Shown here: piece by piece, positions 1 to 9,265 of the stretch | How the letters are laid out: every line of letters starts with the position of its first letter | Numbering within the stretch: the stretch's first letter is position 1 | Source: Gemmatimonas aurantiaca T-27 | GTDB lineage: Bacteria > Gemmatimonadota > Gemmatimonadetes > Gemmatimonadales > Gemmatimonadaceae | Direction: 5' to 3' | DNA length: 64,000 nt | NCBI RefSeq assembly: GCF_000010305.1 | Contig: NC_012489.1 | Coordinates: 744,001-808,000, forward strand | Made by a program: the position numbers and the translations under genes | The notes under the pieces: model-generated | Databases searched by the model: none | Seen by the model: only the letters and a program-made list of their open reading frames with translations | Told to the model about the DNA's origin: nothing

Positions 1-1152
1 TGAGACAGTCGAGCGGGAGTGATATCGGGCGAGCCAGTCACGACTCCAGCCCGCAAAGGTTCCGGCCAGGACGGCGTCCCGGGCCTCGCGCATCAGCGCC
101 ACGAGGAAATGTACATTGTGGAGGCTCAGGAGGCGCAGTCCGAGAATTTCTTCCGCCACGAACAGGTGGCGGATGTACCCCTTGGAAAACCGGGCACAGG
201 CCGCACAGGTGCAGGTGGGGTCGAGCGGGCTCTGGTCGAGCCGCCAGGCGGCGTTTTTGATGCTGCGTCGCCCCGTCGGTGTGAAGAACGCCCCCGTGCG
301 GCCCATGCGGGTGGGCGCCACACAATCGAACAGGTCGACGCCCCGGGCCACGCCTTCCACGAGATCCTCGGGAAACCCCACCCCCATCAGGTAGCGGGGG
401 CGGTCCTTGGGCAGGACCTCGTTCACCACATCGAGCATCGCATACATGTCGGGCTTGGTTTCTCCCACCGACAATCCGCCGATGCCCACACCCACCCAGT
501 CTGCGACACCCTGGATGGCCGACGCCGAGGCCCGACGCAGATCGGCATGAATGCCACCCTGCACAATCGGGAACAGGGCCTGTTCCGGCGTGGGGGCCAG
601 GGTGTCTTCGCGCTGTAGCTGGTCGAAGGCGACGCGGCACCGTTCGAGCCACCGGACGCTCCGCTCCATGGCTTCGCGGGCCAGATCATGCGGCGACTGG
701 CCCGGCACCACATGATCGAACTGCATGATCACGTCGGCACCCAGGTTGCGTTCGATGCGCATCACCGACTCCGGTGTGAACTGCTGCAGCGACCCGTCGA
801 GGTGACTGCGGAATTCCACCCCGTCTTCCTGAATGGTGCGCAACCCTTCGAGCGAGAACACCTGAAAACCGCCCGAGTCGGTCAGCATCGGGCCTTCCCA
901 CTGCATGAAGCGGTGCAGACCACCGAAGGCGCGCACGGTTTCATCGCCCGGGCGCAGGCGCAGGTGATAGGCGTTCGACAGCACCATCGTGGCCCCCAGA
1001 CGCTGCAGGTCTTCGGGGTCGAGTGCCTTCACTGAGGCCAGTGTGCCGACCGGCATGAACTGCGGTGTCTGCACAGGACCATGCGGTGTGTGGAACACGC
1101 CCGCACGGGCCTCACCATCGGTGCCTTCCACCGCAAACGAAAACGCGCTCAC
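1..1152 (-). CDS. tgt: tRNA-guanine transglycosylase (partial, runs off left edge)
   Basis: Exchanges the wobble guanine of GUN-anticodon tRNAs for preQ1 in queuosine synthesis. Read from a GTG at 1152 (an in-frame TAG lies two codons upstream), the frame is open to base 1, giving 384 codons; family proteins are about 375-390 residues, so only the last few are missing. Seen in the translation: MPVGTLASVKAL near the N-terminus, the active-site segment TDSGGFQVFSLEG (around residue 89), MQFDHVVPGQSPHD, QGGIHADLR, and the C-terminal zinc site DPTCTCAACARFSKGYIRHL. It lies 10 bp downstream of queA, which makes the preceding-step partner of the same pathway, and the two probably share a transcript with ruvB. 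The GTG start explains why a simple ATG scan misses it. Confidence 0.93.
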   Translation of the reverse strand, partial: MSAFSFAVEGTDGEARAGVFHTPHGPVQTPQFMPVGTLASVKALDPEDLQRLGATMVLSNAYHLRLRPGDETVRAFGGLHRFMQWEGPMLTDSGGFQVFSLEGLRTIQEDGVEFRSHLDGSLQQFTPESVMRIERNLGADVIMQFDHVVPGQSPHDLAREAMERSVRWLERCRVAFDQLQREDTLAPTPEQALFPIVQGGIHADLRRASASAIQGVADWVGVGIGGLSVGETKPDMYAMLDVVNEVLPKDRPRYLMGVGFPEDLVEGVARGVDLFDCVAPTRMGRTGAFFTPTGRRSIKNAAWRLDQSPLDPTCTCAACARFSKGYIRHLFVAEEILGLRLLSLHNVHFLVALMREARDAVLAGTFAGWSRDWLARYHSRSTVS

Positions 1153-1162
1153 GACCTAGTAC

Positions 1163-2272
1163 TCACAGCAGAACCATCGCGTCGCCATAACTGTAGAATC
1201 GGTACTGCTCGGCCACCGCCGTGCGATACGCCTGCATGGTCAGGTCATACCCCGCGAACGCCGCCACGAGCATGATCAGCGTGGAGCGCGGCAAGTGGAA
1301 GTTCGTGATCAAATGATCCACGCCACGAAACTGGTAGGGTGGACGCAGGAAGATGTTCGTTTCGCCGATGTAGGGGTGGATGACCCCATCCGGTGTGGCC
1401 GCCGTCTCGATGGTGCGCACGCTGGTCGTGCCCACCGCCCAGATCTTGCCCCCCCGTGCGCGCACCGCGTTCAGACGGGCGGCGGCATCGGGCGTGACCT
1501 CGCACCATTCCTCATGCATGACATGCTGCGACGGATCGTCGTCGCTCACCGGGCGGAACGTCCCCGCGCCAACATGCAGCAGCACATTCACCCGCTCCAC
1601 GCCACGTGCGTCGAGCGTGGCGAGCAGGTCGTCGGTGAAGTGCAGCCCGGCCGTGGGCGCCGCCACCGAACCCGCCTGCGCGGCATAGATGGTCTGGTAG
1701 CGCGCGGCGTCGGCGTCGGTGTCGGAGCGTTCGATGTATGGCGGCAGCGGGATGTGTCCGTGCTGCTCGATGGCGCTCTGCACCGAAGAGAATTCCGGCG
1801 CATGCAACTTCACGATGCGGGTGCGTCGTGGCGTCGTGTCCACGATTTCCACCGTGAAGCCGGGAGCGATGGTCACCGTGCGACCGGGACGCAGCTTCCC
1901 CCCGGGATGGATCATCGCTTCGTAGTGTGCATCGCGCAGATGACGCAGCAGCAGAATCTCGGCCGGTCCACCACTCTCGCGATGCCCCAGCAACCGGGCC
2001 CGAAACACCTTGGTCGTGTTGAGCACCACTGCATCACCAGCCGGGATCAGTGATACCACATCACGAAACTGGCGATGGGTCAGCGACCCGCTCTCCCGGT
2101 CCACGACGAGCAAACGACTCGCATCACGCGGCTCCACGGGGAGCTGCGCGATGCGCTCCTCGGGGAGCTCATAGTCGTAGTCGGCGGTGCGATCCCCATC
2201 GACGCGACGAAGCTCTGGGAGCACGTCGGCGGCGGGATCTGCACTACCGTGCGGATTGGACGGGGCAGTCAT
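1163..2272 (-). CDS. queA: S-adenosylmethionine:tRNA ribosyltransferase-isomerase
   Basis: Transfers and isomerises the ribose of AdoMet onto preQ1-tRNA to make epoxyqueuosine. 369 residues from the ATG at 2272; an in-frame TTG at 2290 would add six residues. Family signatures are seen: DYELPEERIAQLPVEPRDASRLL at the N-terminus (N-terminal barrel), FRARLLGHRESGGPAEILLL, AAPTAGLHFTDDLL, LHVGAGTFRPV, TTSVRTIET and FLRPPYQFRGVDHLITNFHLP. It sits 45 bp downstream of ruvB and 10 bp upstream of tgt on the minus strand. The ruvB-queA-tgt order is common in bacteria and supports a shared transcript. Confidence 0.96.
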   Translation of the reverse strand: MTAPSNPHGSADPAADVLPELRRVDGDRTADYDYELPEERIAQLPVEPRDASRLLVVDRESGSLTHRQFRDVVSLIPAGDAVVLNTTKVFRARLLGHRESGGPAEILLLRHLRDAHYEAMIHPGGKLRPGRTVTIAPGFTVEIVDTTPRRTRIVKLHAPEFSSVQSAIEQHGHIPLPPYIERSDTDADAARYQTIYAAQAGSVAAPTAGLHFTDDLLATLDARGVERVNVLLHVGAGTFRPVSDDDPSQHVMHEEWCEVTPDAAARLNAVRARGGKIWAVGTTSVRTIETAATPDGVIHPYIGETNIFLRPPYQFRGVDHLITNFHLPRSTLIMLVAAFAGYDLTMQAYRTAVAEQYRFYSYGDAMVLL

Positions 2273-2317
2273 GAGAGCCCGGAAAGACAATCGAAACGAG
2301 CGTCCGACGCAACGGTT

Positions 2318-3346
2318 TTAGAAAAGGCCAGGCTGCTCCGCACTGCCGACGGGTGGGACGAACCCCAGGTGTCGGTACGCACGTGCGGTGGCCACGCGGC
2401 CCCGGGGGGTGCGTTGGAGAAACCCGTGCTGTACGAGGAACGGTTCATATACCTCCTCGATCGTGCCGGGATCCTCGCCGATGGCTGCGGCCATGGTACT
2501 GAGCCCCACCGGGCCACCCTCGAACTTCTCGATGATGGCACGCAGCAGGCGGCCGTCCATGTCATCGAGTCCGAAGTGGTCCACGTCGAGCAAGGCGAGC
2601 GCGGCCTCCGCGACCTCGCGCGTGATACGGCCATTCGCGCGCACCTCGGCATAGTCGCGCACGCGGCGCAGCAGACGATTCGCCACACGCGGTGTGCCCC
2701 GGGAACGCCGGGCGATTTCATGCGCGCCGTCGGCATCCATTTCCACACGCAACACCTCACCCGTGCGACGGACGATCACTTCCAGATCCTCCACGGGATA
2801 GAACCCCAGTTGATGCACGATGCCGAACCGGGCCCGCAGTGGCGCGGTGAGCATGCCGAGTCGTGTGGTCGCACCAACGAGCGTGAACCGCTCGATGTTC
2901 ATCGGTACCGTGCGTGCGTTGGGCCCGTCGGCCAGCCGGATGTCGATCCGATAGTCCTCCATCGCCGAATAGAGGAATTCCTCAATCACCGGACGCAGGC
3001 GATGGATTTCATCGATGAAGAGCACATCCCCTTCCCGCAGACTCGTCAGGGGGGCCACGAGATCGCCGGGCTTCTCGAGGGCCGGCCCCGACGTCACGGT
3101 GAGATTGACCCCCAGTTCCCGCGCGATGAGGTCGGCCAAGGTGGTCTTGCCCAGTCCTGGCGGCCCGAAGAAAAGCAGATGGTCGACAGGCTCCTTTCGG
3201 GCCCGGGCCGCGTCGAGTGCGATAGTCAGGCTCTCCTTCACCCGGCTCTGGCCGATGAATTCGGCCAATCGCTGCGGGCGGAGGGACAGCTCGACCGCGG
3301 TATCTTCGGTCAGCACTTCCGGGGTGGTGATCTCGGCGCGGCTCAT
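2318..3346 (-). CDS. ruvB: Holliday junction branch migration ATPase RuvB
   Basis: AAA+ motor that drives Holliday-junction branch migration with RuvA and hands junctions to RuvC. 342 residues from the ATG at 3346 ([11 protein letters not shown]). The frame is open further upstream, but that extension reads as Pro-rich non-homologous sequence and would run into the divergent promoter region. Motifs: [12 protein letters not shown], Walker [12 protein letters not shown], Walker [10 protein letters not shown], sensor [18 protein letters not shown], and the C-terminal winged helix ([37 protein letters not shown]). Its partners ruvA and ruvC lie 3 kb away on the same strand, separated by a plus-strand ABC operon. 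Confidence 0.97.
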
Positions 3347-3474
3347 ACCCGGAAGATATCCCGGCACCCCCGGACTTGGCGGGGGTAATTGATAGTCGAC
3401 GGGTTCCATGCAGCATTCCGGCTGTGACTGCGTATCTTGATGAGATTCCCGTCCCGACAAGCGAGCCAGACCCC

Positions 3475-4026
3475 ATGCATCGTCGCCTCAGCTCCGCGCT
3501 TTCCCTGACCGGTGTCGCCGCCCTTGTGGTAGCTTCGTCGGCCTTCACGACCCCCGCCAAGCCCACCCGTCCTGCGCCCGCCAAGGCCGCGCCGACGACG
3601 GTGGCCAACCCGGTCGCGAAAACCGCCGGCAAGACCGCCCTGGTGGTGGCCGATGACGCGGTCAATATCGACTGGCGTGTGCTGGCCGGTCTCGACTACT
3701 CCAACGGCAAGTCCACCGACACGCTGAAGAAGCTGGACGGCAAGCTGGTGCGCCTGCCGGGCTTCGTGGTGCCGCTCGACGACTTCCAGGAGGAAGGCGC
3801 CGAATTCCTGCTGGTACCGTACTACGGCGCCTGCGTGCACACGCCACCGCCGCCGCCCAATCAGATCGTGATGGTGGAGATGTCGGGGAAGAAGTCGGTG
3901 AAGCTGAATCTCTTCGACGCCGTGTGGATGTCAGGGCGGCTCAAGATCTCGTCGATCGAAAGCCCGTACGGCACGGTCGGCTATCAGCTCGAAGGCCTCA
4001 AGGTCGAACCCTACTCGTCGAAATGA
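3475..4026 (+). CDS. Exported DUF3299 protein, first gene of a metal-type ABC operon
   Basis: 183 residues from the ATG at 3475 ([19 protein letters not shown]), which gives a clean signal peptide; the frame is open upstream but without a plausible leader. After an Ala/Pro/Lys-rich linker (about residues 25-60), the DUF3299 fold shows [49 protein letters not shown] and the closing [10 protein letters not shown]. The Cys-Val-His plus poly-Pro segment is the most conserved part of the family. The stop overlaps the next start (ATGA). DUF3299 genes elsewhere accompany ABC ATPase/permease pairs; I recall the Zur-regulated P. aeruginosa PA4063-PA4066 operon as one such case. A periplasmic metal-handling role is therefore an inference. 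Confidence 0.85.
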
Positions 4027-4739
4027 CGGGCGCAGCGGCCGCGTCGGCCGTTGAGCTTTCCCGGGTGCGCTTCGCCTACAAGGCGGGGCACGACGTGCTG
4101 TCGATCGATTCGCTGACCATCGCTCGTGGCGAGACAGTGTTTCTGCATGGGCCGAGCGGCAGTGGCAAGACCACGCTGCTCGGCCTTCTCGCAGGGGTGC
4201 TGCAAGCCACCAGCGGTGAAGTGCGTGTCCTGGGAGAGAACTTCGCCGCCATGTCGAGCGGTGCGCGTGATGCTTTCCGCGCCCGCCATCTGGGCTATGT
4301 GTTTCAGATGTTCAACCTCATCCCGTACCTCTCGGTGCGGGAGAACATCCTGTTGCCGATCCGCCTCGAACCGCTGCGTCGCCAGCGACTCGGTGCGCAG
4401 TCGTTCGATGCCGCGGTGCAGGATGTGGCATCACAGCTCGATATCGCACGCTATCTCGATTCACCCATCGCAGAACTGAGCGTGGGACAGCAGCAGCGTG
4501 TCGCGGCTGCGCGGGCGCTGATTGGGCATCCGGAAGTGGTGATCGCTGATGAACCCACCAGTGCACTCGATACCGACCGTCGGGAGCAGTTTCTCGAGTT
4601 GTTGTTCCGTTCGTGCGAGAAGGCAGGTGCCACGCTGATTTTCGTGAGTCATGATCACACGCTGATGCCCCTGTTCTCGCGCATCGTGGAGCTGGCGGAG
4701 ATCAACAAGGCCGCGCAGCGCGCAGGAGCTGGCGCATGA
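4023..4739 (+). CDS. ABC transporter ATP-binding protein (LolD/MacB class)
   Basis: 238 residues from the ATG at 4023, which overlaps the DUF3299 stop. Complete nucleotide-binding domain: Walker A GPSGSGKTTL (about residue 42), Q-loop VFQMFNLIPYLSVRENI, signature LSVGQQQRVAAARAL (a V replaces the usual G in LSGGQ), Walker B VVIADEPTSALD, and H-loop FVSHDHTL. The NLIPYLSVRENI segment is typical of the LolD/MacB/YbbA class that drives FtsX-like permeases. Its own start-stop overlap with the downstream permease (ATGA at 4736) shows tight operon coupling. Confidence 0.92.
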   Translation: MTGAAAASAVELSRVRFAYKAGHDVLSIDSLTIARGETVFLHGPSGSGKTTLLGLLAGVLQATSGEVRVLGENFAAMSSGARDAFRARHLGYVFQMFNLIPYLSVRENILLPIRLEPLRRQRLGAQSFDAAVQDVASQLDIARYLDSPIAELSVGQQQRVAAARALIGHPEVVIADEPTSALDTDRREQFLELLFRSCEKAGATLIFVSHDHTLMPLFSRIVELAEINKAAQRAGAGA

Positions 4740-6352
4740 TGCTCATTTTGCGACTCGCCCTGGCGTCTTTGCGCAGTCGACTGCTCACCACGGCCTTGAC
4801 GGTTGCGTCGATCGCGCTGTCGGTGACGCTGCTGGTGGGGATCGAGACGGTGCGCGCCGGTGTGCGCGAGAGTTTTGCCGGCACCATTCGTGGCGTCGAT
4901 CTCATTGTCGGTGCGCGGGGTGGCACACTGCAGATTCTGTTGAGCAGTGTGTTCGGCATCGGTTCTCCGGCCGGTTCGGTGAAGGTCTCCACCATGGAAC
5001 ACTGGGCGGAGCATCCGGCGGTGAAGTGGGTGGTGCCGTATTCACTCGGCGACAGCCACCGCGGGTTCCGCGTGGTGGGCACCAGCACCGAGTTCTACGA
5101 GCGATATCGCTTCCGGCAGAACAATCAGATCACGTTTGCGGCCGGCCGTGCGGCACAGTCCGACAACGAAGTGGTGGTTGGCAGCGAGGTCGCGGAGCGT
5201 CTCAAGTACACGGTGGGCACGCCGGTGGTGGTCACGCATGGCATGCGCGACATCGGCACTTCCAGCCACGATGCCCATCCGTTCCATGTCGTTGGTGTGC
5301 TCGAGCGCACGTTCACGCCGATCGACCGGTCGGTGTACGTCACGCTGGAGGGCATCGAAGCGATGCACGAGGGCACGGAAACGGCGGAGCCCAAAGTGCT
5401 GTCGCCGCGCCCCGATTCAGCGCCCAAGCGTGCCACCGCTGCTCGTCCGGCGCCTGGCTCGAAGGAATCGATCATCGAGGCCAACAAGCGTCGAGCGGCT
5501 GCCGTGCCGGTGGCTCCACCGCCAGGTACACCGATGGCGATGCCCGGTGCGGAGCCGCCTCCGGGTACGCCCATGGTGATGCCGGGTGCTTCTCCGCCGC
5601 CGGCCGCTGCCGCCTCTCCAGCGCAGGGGGCACCACTGGTCATGCCCGGTGCAGAGCCGCCGCCTGCGGTGATGGAGCAGGTGAACAGGGCGGCCGATGC
5701 GGCGCGTGCCGCTGCGGCCGAGCGTCGCCAGCAGACGGCCGCACCGACGCCGGCGCCCGCGGAAGCGGATAGTGCCGAAGAACATCATGATCACGGCGAC
5801 CATCAGATCACGGCGTTTTTTGTGGGCACGAAGAACCGTTTCGAAGCCCTGATGTTGCAGCGTGAGATGAACACGGATCTCGTGGAGCCACTGACCGCGA
5901 TCATCCCTGGTGTCGCACTCGGCGAGCTGTGGCAGAACATCGGCAGCGCCGAGGTGGGGCTGCGGGTCATCGCGATCTTCGCGGTGGCGATCAGCATCAC
6001 CGGCATGCTGGTGGCGCTGTATTCGTCGCTGGAAGCGCGTCGACGTGAGATGGCCATTCTGCGTGCCATCGGTGCCGGCCCACGCACCATCATTGCGTTG
6101 CTGGTCATCGAAAGCACGGTGCTGGCGATCATTGGCTGCGTGATCGGTGTGGCTGCCGTGTATGCGGGTCTGGCGCTTGCGCAGGGGCCCATCGAACAGC
6201 GCTTCGGCCTGCACCTCGCGCTGCGTGCACTGGGTCAGACGGAGTACATCTACCTCGGCATCATCGTCGTGTCGGGCATGCTGATCGGCTTCGTGCCGGC
6301 ATGGAAGGCGTATCGCACGACACTTGTCGACGGGTTGAGTCCGCGCGCGTAG
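4736..6352 (+). CDS. FtsX-like ABC permease with Pro-rich repeats and a His-rich loop
   Basis: 538 residues. An N-terminal helix (LRSRLLTTALTVASIALSVTLLVGIE) is followed by a MacB-like periplasmic region and three C-terminal helices (around residues 410-535: VIAIFAVAISITGMLVAL, IIALLVIESTVLAIIGCV, YLGIIVVSGMLIGFVPA) with the FtsX motif LEARRREMAILRAIGA. Unusual is an insertion at about residues 225-345: three imperfect copies of a GTPMxMPGAxPPP unit (about 261-312), then an Ala-rich helix, then HHDHGDH at 350-356. His/Asp clusters of this kind bind Zn or other divalent metals. The final gene of the DUF3299-ATPase-permease operon; metal-linked export or envelope remodelling is inferred. Confidence 0.9.
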   Translation: MMLILRLALASLRSRLLTTALTVASIALSVTLLVGIETVRAGVRESFAGTIRGVDLIVGARGGTLQILLSSVFGIGSPAGSVKVSTMEHWAEHPAVKWVVPYSLGDSHRGFRVVGTSTEFYERYRFRQNNQITFAAGRAAQSDNEVVVGSEVAERLKYTVGTPVVVTHGMRDIGTSSHDAHPFHVVGVLERTFTPIDRSVYVTLEGIEAMHEGTETAEPKVLSPRPDSAPKRATAARPAPGSKESIIEANKRRAAAVPVAPPPGTPMAMPGAEPPPGTPMVMPGASPPPAAAASPAQGAPLVMPGAEPPPAVMEQVNRAADAARAAAAERRQQTAAPTPAPAEADSAEEHHDHGDHQITAFFVGTKNRFEALMLQREMNTDLVEPLTAIIPGVALGELWQNIGSAEVGLRVIAIFAVAISITGMLVALYSSLEARRREMAILRAIGAGPRTIIALLVIESTVLAIIGCVIGVAAVYAGLALAQGPIEQRFGLHLALRALGQTEYIYLGIIVVSGMLIGFVPAWKAYRTTLVDGLSPRA

Positions 6353-6388
6353 CCACGTTGTCACCGCGCGGCGGGTGCGCTCCGGGTG

Positions 6389-6982
6389 TTATTTCGCGGT
6401 CAACCGCGAGAGCGCACCACGCACCAGACTGCTGACATCCTTTGGCGCGCCACTTTCCACCACGGCACGCACGGCCCGGTCGGCTTCGGTCTGATTGTAA
6501 CCCAACGCAATGAGTGCCCGAACGGCGTCGTCACCAAGCGGTGATGGCGCCGTTCCCGTTGCCGGGGCCGGGCCGACCGCATCGATCTTGTCGGCAAGAT
6601 CGAGAATGATCTGTTCGGCCTTCTTGCGCCCCACGCGTGGCACGCGCATGAGCGTGAGCACGTCTTTTTCGTGCAACGCCCGCACCACGCGATCGGGTGT
6701 GAGGGCCGACAGGATGCCCAAGGCGAGGGCCGGCCCCACACCCTTGGCATGCAGCAGTTTCTGGAAGACCGCGCGCTCATAGGCGTGCGCGAACCCGTAG
6801 AGATGCCACGCGTCTTCGCGCACCACGAGATGTGTGTGCAGCGTGACCGTCTGGCCTTCCGAGGGCAGTGACTCGAAAACCGACAGGGGGATCAGGCACT
6901 CGTATGCCACACCACTGGCCGTCATGATCTCCACGCGATCGAGCTCGCGATGCATGATGGTACCGCGGACCTGCGAGATCAT
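6389..6982 (-). CDS. ruvA: Holliday junction binding protein RuvA
   Basis: Tetrameric junction-binding subunit that loads RuvB. 197 residues. N-terminal OB fold (MISQVRGTIMHRELDRVEIMTASGVAYEC), tandem helix-hairpin-helix motifs FQKLLHAKGVGPALALGILSAL and LMRVPRVGRKKAEQIILDL, then a Pro/Ala linker and domain III (DDAVRALIALGYNQTEADRAV) that contacts RuvB. The start overlaps the ruvC stop by 4 bp, so it is the last gene of yebC-ruvC-ruvA. Confidence 0.96.
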   Translation of the reverse strand: MISQVRGTIMHRELDRVEIMTASGVAYECLIPLSVFESLPSEGQTVTLHTHLVVREDAWHLYGFAHAYERAVFQKLLHAKGVGPALALGILSALTPDRVVRALHEKDVLTLMRVPRVGRKKAEQIILDLADKIDAVGPAPATGTAPSPLGDDAVRALIALGYNQTEADRAVRAVVESGAPKDVSSLVRGALSRLTAK

Positions 6983-7524
6983 CGACGGAAGGCCTTCGAA
7001 GAAATGATGGACGGAGAGGTGGGCGCGAGCGCAGCGCCCGATGCGACAAACTTCATGCAGGCACAGAGTGCTGCCGCGACACCGTCGGCGGCGTCCGCCG
7101 GTTCCGGTGCGTGCTTGAGATGCAGCAGACGGGCCACCATGTACTGTACCTGCTCCTTGGTGGCGCCGCCGCGGCCGGTGATGGCCTTTTTGATCTCCGT
7201 CGGCGCGTACTCATGGATGGTCAGTTCCGCCTGCTGACCGGCCAACAGGATCACGCCACGGGCATGACCCAGCACCAGCGTGGTGCGCACATTGCGCGCG
7301 AAGAACACGTCTTCGATGCTGAGCGTATCGGGCCGATGGCGTGCGATGAGCTCGCGTACGCCTTCGTGGATGTCGAGCAGCCGACTGGGGAGAGGATCCT
7401 TCGCATTCGTGCGGATCACGCCGCACTCGACGAGGGTGGTGGCACGACCATCACTGGCCACCACCCCATATCCGGTCACCGCCGTGCCGGGATCGATCCC
7501 GAGCACGAGCGACGGTTGTTTCAC
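6979..7524 (-). CDS. ruvC: Holliday junction resolvase RuvC
   Basis: Endonuclease that cuts junctions symmetrically. 181 residues. RNase H-like catalytic acids are visible: LGIDPGTAVTGYGV (Asp), LSIEDVFFARN (Glu), and the C-terminal DAADGVAAALC pair of Asp residues. GRGGATKEQVQYMVARLL is the usual DNA-binding helix region. It overlaps yebC upstream and ruvA downstream by 4 bp each, so all three are translationally coupled. The tail after the catalytic core is Ala/Ser-rich and slightly longer than in E. coli. Confidence 0.95.
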   Translation of the reverse strand: MKQPSLVLGIDPGTAVTGYGVVASDGRATTLVECGVIRTNAKDPLPSRLLDIHEGVRELIARHRPDTLSIEDVFFARNVRTTLVLGHARGVILLAGQQAELTIHEYAPTEIKKAITGRGGATKEQVQYMVARLLHLKHAPEPADAADGVAAALCACMKFVASGAALAPTSPSIISSKAFRR

Positions 7525-8264
7525 GCGTCGGCCATCGTGTCGTCGTCCATCTCGAAATTGGCATCGACCTTCTGCACATCGTCGAGCTCTTCGAGGGCTT
7601 CGAGCAACTTGAGCAACTGCGTGGCGTTTTCGCCTTCCACCTTCACCGTGTTCTTGGGCACCCAGGCGAGTTCGGCGTTCTCCACCTTGTACTTGCGGCC
7701 TTCGAGGCCTTCCTTGGTGGCATGCAGCGCGCCCGGATCGGTGGAGATGACGAACGACTCGCCGTCATTCACCACATCGTCGGCGCCGGCCTCGAGCGCG
7801 GCTTCCATGAGCGCCTCTTCGGCGACACCTTCTGCCGCGACCGACATTTGCCCCTTTCGGTCGAACATGAAGGCCACCGAATTGATCGTGCCCATGTTGC
7901 CATGGTTGCGCGACAGCTTGTGGCGTACGTCCGCGACGGTACGTGTGGGATTGTCCGTCACTGCCGCGATCATGATGGCCACTCCACCCGGGCCATACGC
8001 CTCGTACAGCACTTCGACGTAATCCACGCCTTCGAGCTCGCCGGTGCCCTTCTTGATGGCGCGGTCGATGTTGTCCTTCGGCATCGACACCGCCTTGGCA
8101 TTGTCGATGGCCGTACGCAGGCGCGGATTACCGCCTGCATCGCCGCCACCGAGCTTCGCGGCCATCGTGATTTCGCGAATCAGCCGTGTAAACAGTGCGC
8201 CGCGCTTGTTGTCCGTCGCGGCCTTCGCACGCTTGATCGTTTTCCATTTGCTGTGACCAGCCAT
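7521..8264 (-). CDS. yebC: YebC/PmpR family protein (DUF28)
   Basis: 247 residues, full length for the family. The hallmark start MAGHSKWKTIKRAKAATDNKRG and the GGDAGGNPRLRTAIDNAKA, MPKDNIDRAIKKG and VEVLYEAYGPGGVAIMI blocks are all present. Members act as transcription regulators, and recent work on homologues links the family to relief of ribosome stalling. It is the first gene of yebC-ruvC-ruvA, a neighbourhood conserved across many phyla. The promoter must lie in the 121 bp between it and the convergent end of the preceding minus gene at 8386. Confidence 0.95.
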   Translation of the reverse strand: MAGHSKWKTIKRAKAATDNKRGALFTRLIREITMAAKLGGGDAGGNPRLRTAIDNAKAVSMPKDNIDRAIKKGTGELEGVDYVEVLYEAYGPGGVAIMIAAVTDNPTRTVADVRHKLSRNHGNMGTINSVAFMFDRKGQMSVAAEGVAEEALMEAALEAGADDVVNDGESFVISTDPGALHATKEGLEGRKYKVENAELAWVPKNTVKVEGENATQLLKLLEALEELDDVQKVDANFEMDDDTMADA

Positions 8265-8385
8265 CGTCCTGTCTCGCTACCGGGAAAGTCGTTGCACGTA
8301 TCGATCCCGGAAATATGCCGATCGCCCCGCATTCGGTGAACCCGCGTGATGGGTTCTCGCCCACCGGACACGCGCGCGCCGGGGC

Positions 8386-9261
8386 CTAGGCTTCGAGGAC
8401 GTCCTCGAAGCGGCCATATCGGCTGTCGAAGTACAGATCGACATAGCCGCGTGGTCCGTCCCGATGCTTGAGCACCAGCAGTTCGGTGGCTCCCGCCACA
8501 CCCAGATCCGCTTCGTACAGTTCTTCCCGGTACAGGCCAAACACCAGGTCGGCGTGTGTGCCCACGGCACCGCCGAGTCCGAAATCGGTCAGGCGCGGAC
8601 GACGATCGTGTCGCTGGCGATCGAGCGCCGGCAGGTGCGTGGCGAGCAGTACCACCACCTGCTGTCGCAACGCCAACCGCTTGAGCGACAGCACCGCATG
8701 GGCCAGCGCGTCGTCGGGAGCGGCGGGATGATCCAGCAACCCTTCCAGCGAATCCACGACGACCAGTGGTGCCTCTGGGGAGGCTTCCAGCGCACGCGCC
8801 ACCGCCGGCACGCCGCCCTCCAGCAGTGTCTCCACCACGGGGGCACGATCCCGCAGGGTGAGGGCCGCGGTGGCGAGACGGGTGCGCTCGTCCGACGACA
8901 CCACCCCGAGACGCAGGGCCTCGAGGGACACGCGCGCCGACATGGCCAGGGCCCGTTCGTAAGCGCGCTCGGGTGTCATCTCGCTGGTCAGCAGCAGGGC
9001 CCGGTGATCCGAACGGAGGGCGATGGCCATGGCCAATGCGGAACATCCGACGCTGTCGTCACCGCCCAGCACCACCAGATCACCGCGACGAAAGCCGTCG
9101 CCGATGGCGCGATCGAGCGAGGGAAACCCCGTGGCCACGATTCCCGGATCGATCTCACCGACGGTCACCGCGATGTCGAGACTGTCGTCACTCGCCGCCG
9201 CCATCCGATCGAGGCGGGCGACGATCCGGGTGAGGGGCGAGATGTCGCTCTCGTGACTCAC
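8386..9261 (-). CDS. DnaB C-terminal-domain-like protein lacking the Walker A lysine
   Basis: 291 residues resembling the RecA-like C-terminal domain of replicative helicase DnaB, without its N-terminal domain. The match runs through FRRGDLVVLGGDDSVGCSAL (Walker A position), LLTSEMTPERAYERAL, Walker B APLVVVDSLEGLL, VVVLLATHLP, the DnaB-like PRLTDFGLGGAVGTHADLVF and ELLVLKHRDGPRGYVDLYF, ending in GRFEDVLEA. DnaB has GxxSxGKT; here it reads GGDDSVGCS, so the lysine that contacts phosphate is Cys. The protein probably does not hydrolyse ATP in the usual way. It follows a 131-residue unknown gene by 4 bp. It could be an accessory or regulatory relative, not a working helicase. Confidence 0.8.
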   Translation of the reverse strand: MSHESDISPLTRIVARLDRMAAASDDSLDIAVTVGEIDPGIVATGFPSLDRAIGDGFRRGDLVVLGGDDSVGCSALAMAIALRSDHRALLLTSEMTPERAYERALAMSARVSLEALRLGVVSSDERTRLATAALTLRDRAPVVETLLEGGVPAVARALEASPEAPLVVVDSLEGLLDHPAAPDDALAHAVLSLKRLALRQQVVVLLATHLPALDRQRHDRRPRLTDFGLGGAVGTHADLVFGLYREELYEADLGVAGATELLVLKHRDGPRGYVDLYFDSRYGRFEDVLEA

Positions 9262-9265
9262 CGGC

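Noticed and set aside
2075-3388. Long plus-strand frame opposite ruvB
   Set aside because: Antisense to strong ruvB motifs; composition typical of GC-rich shadow frames.
3347-3460. N-terminal extension of ruvB
   Set aside because: Pro-rich, not family-like, and overlaps the divergent promoter zone.
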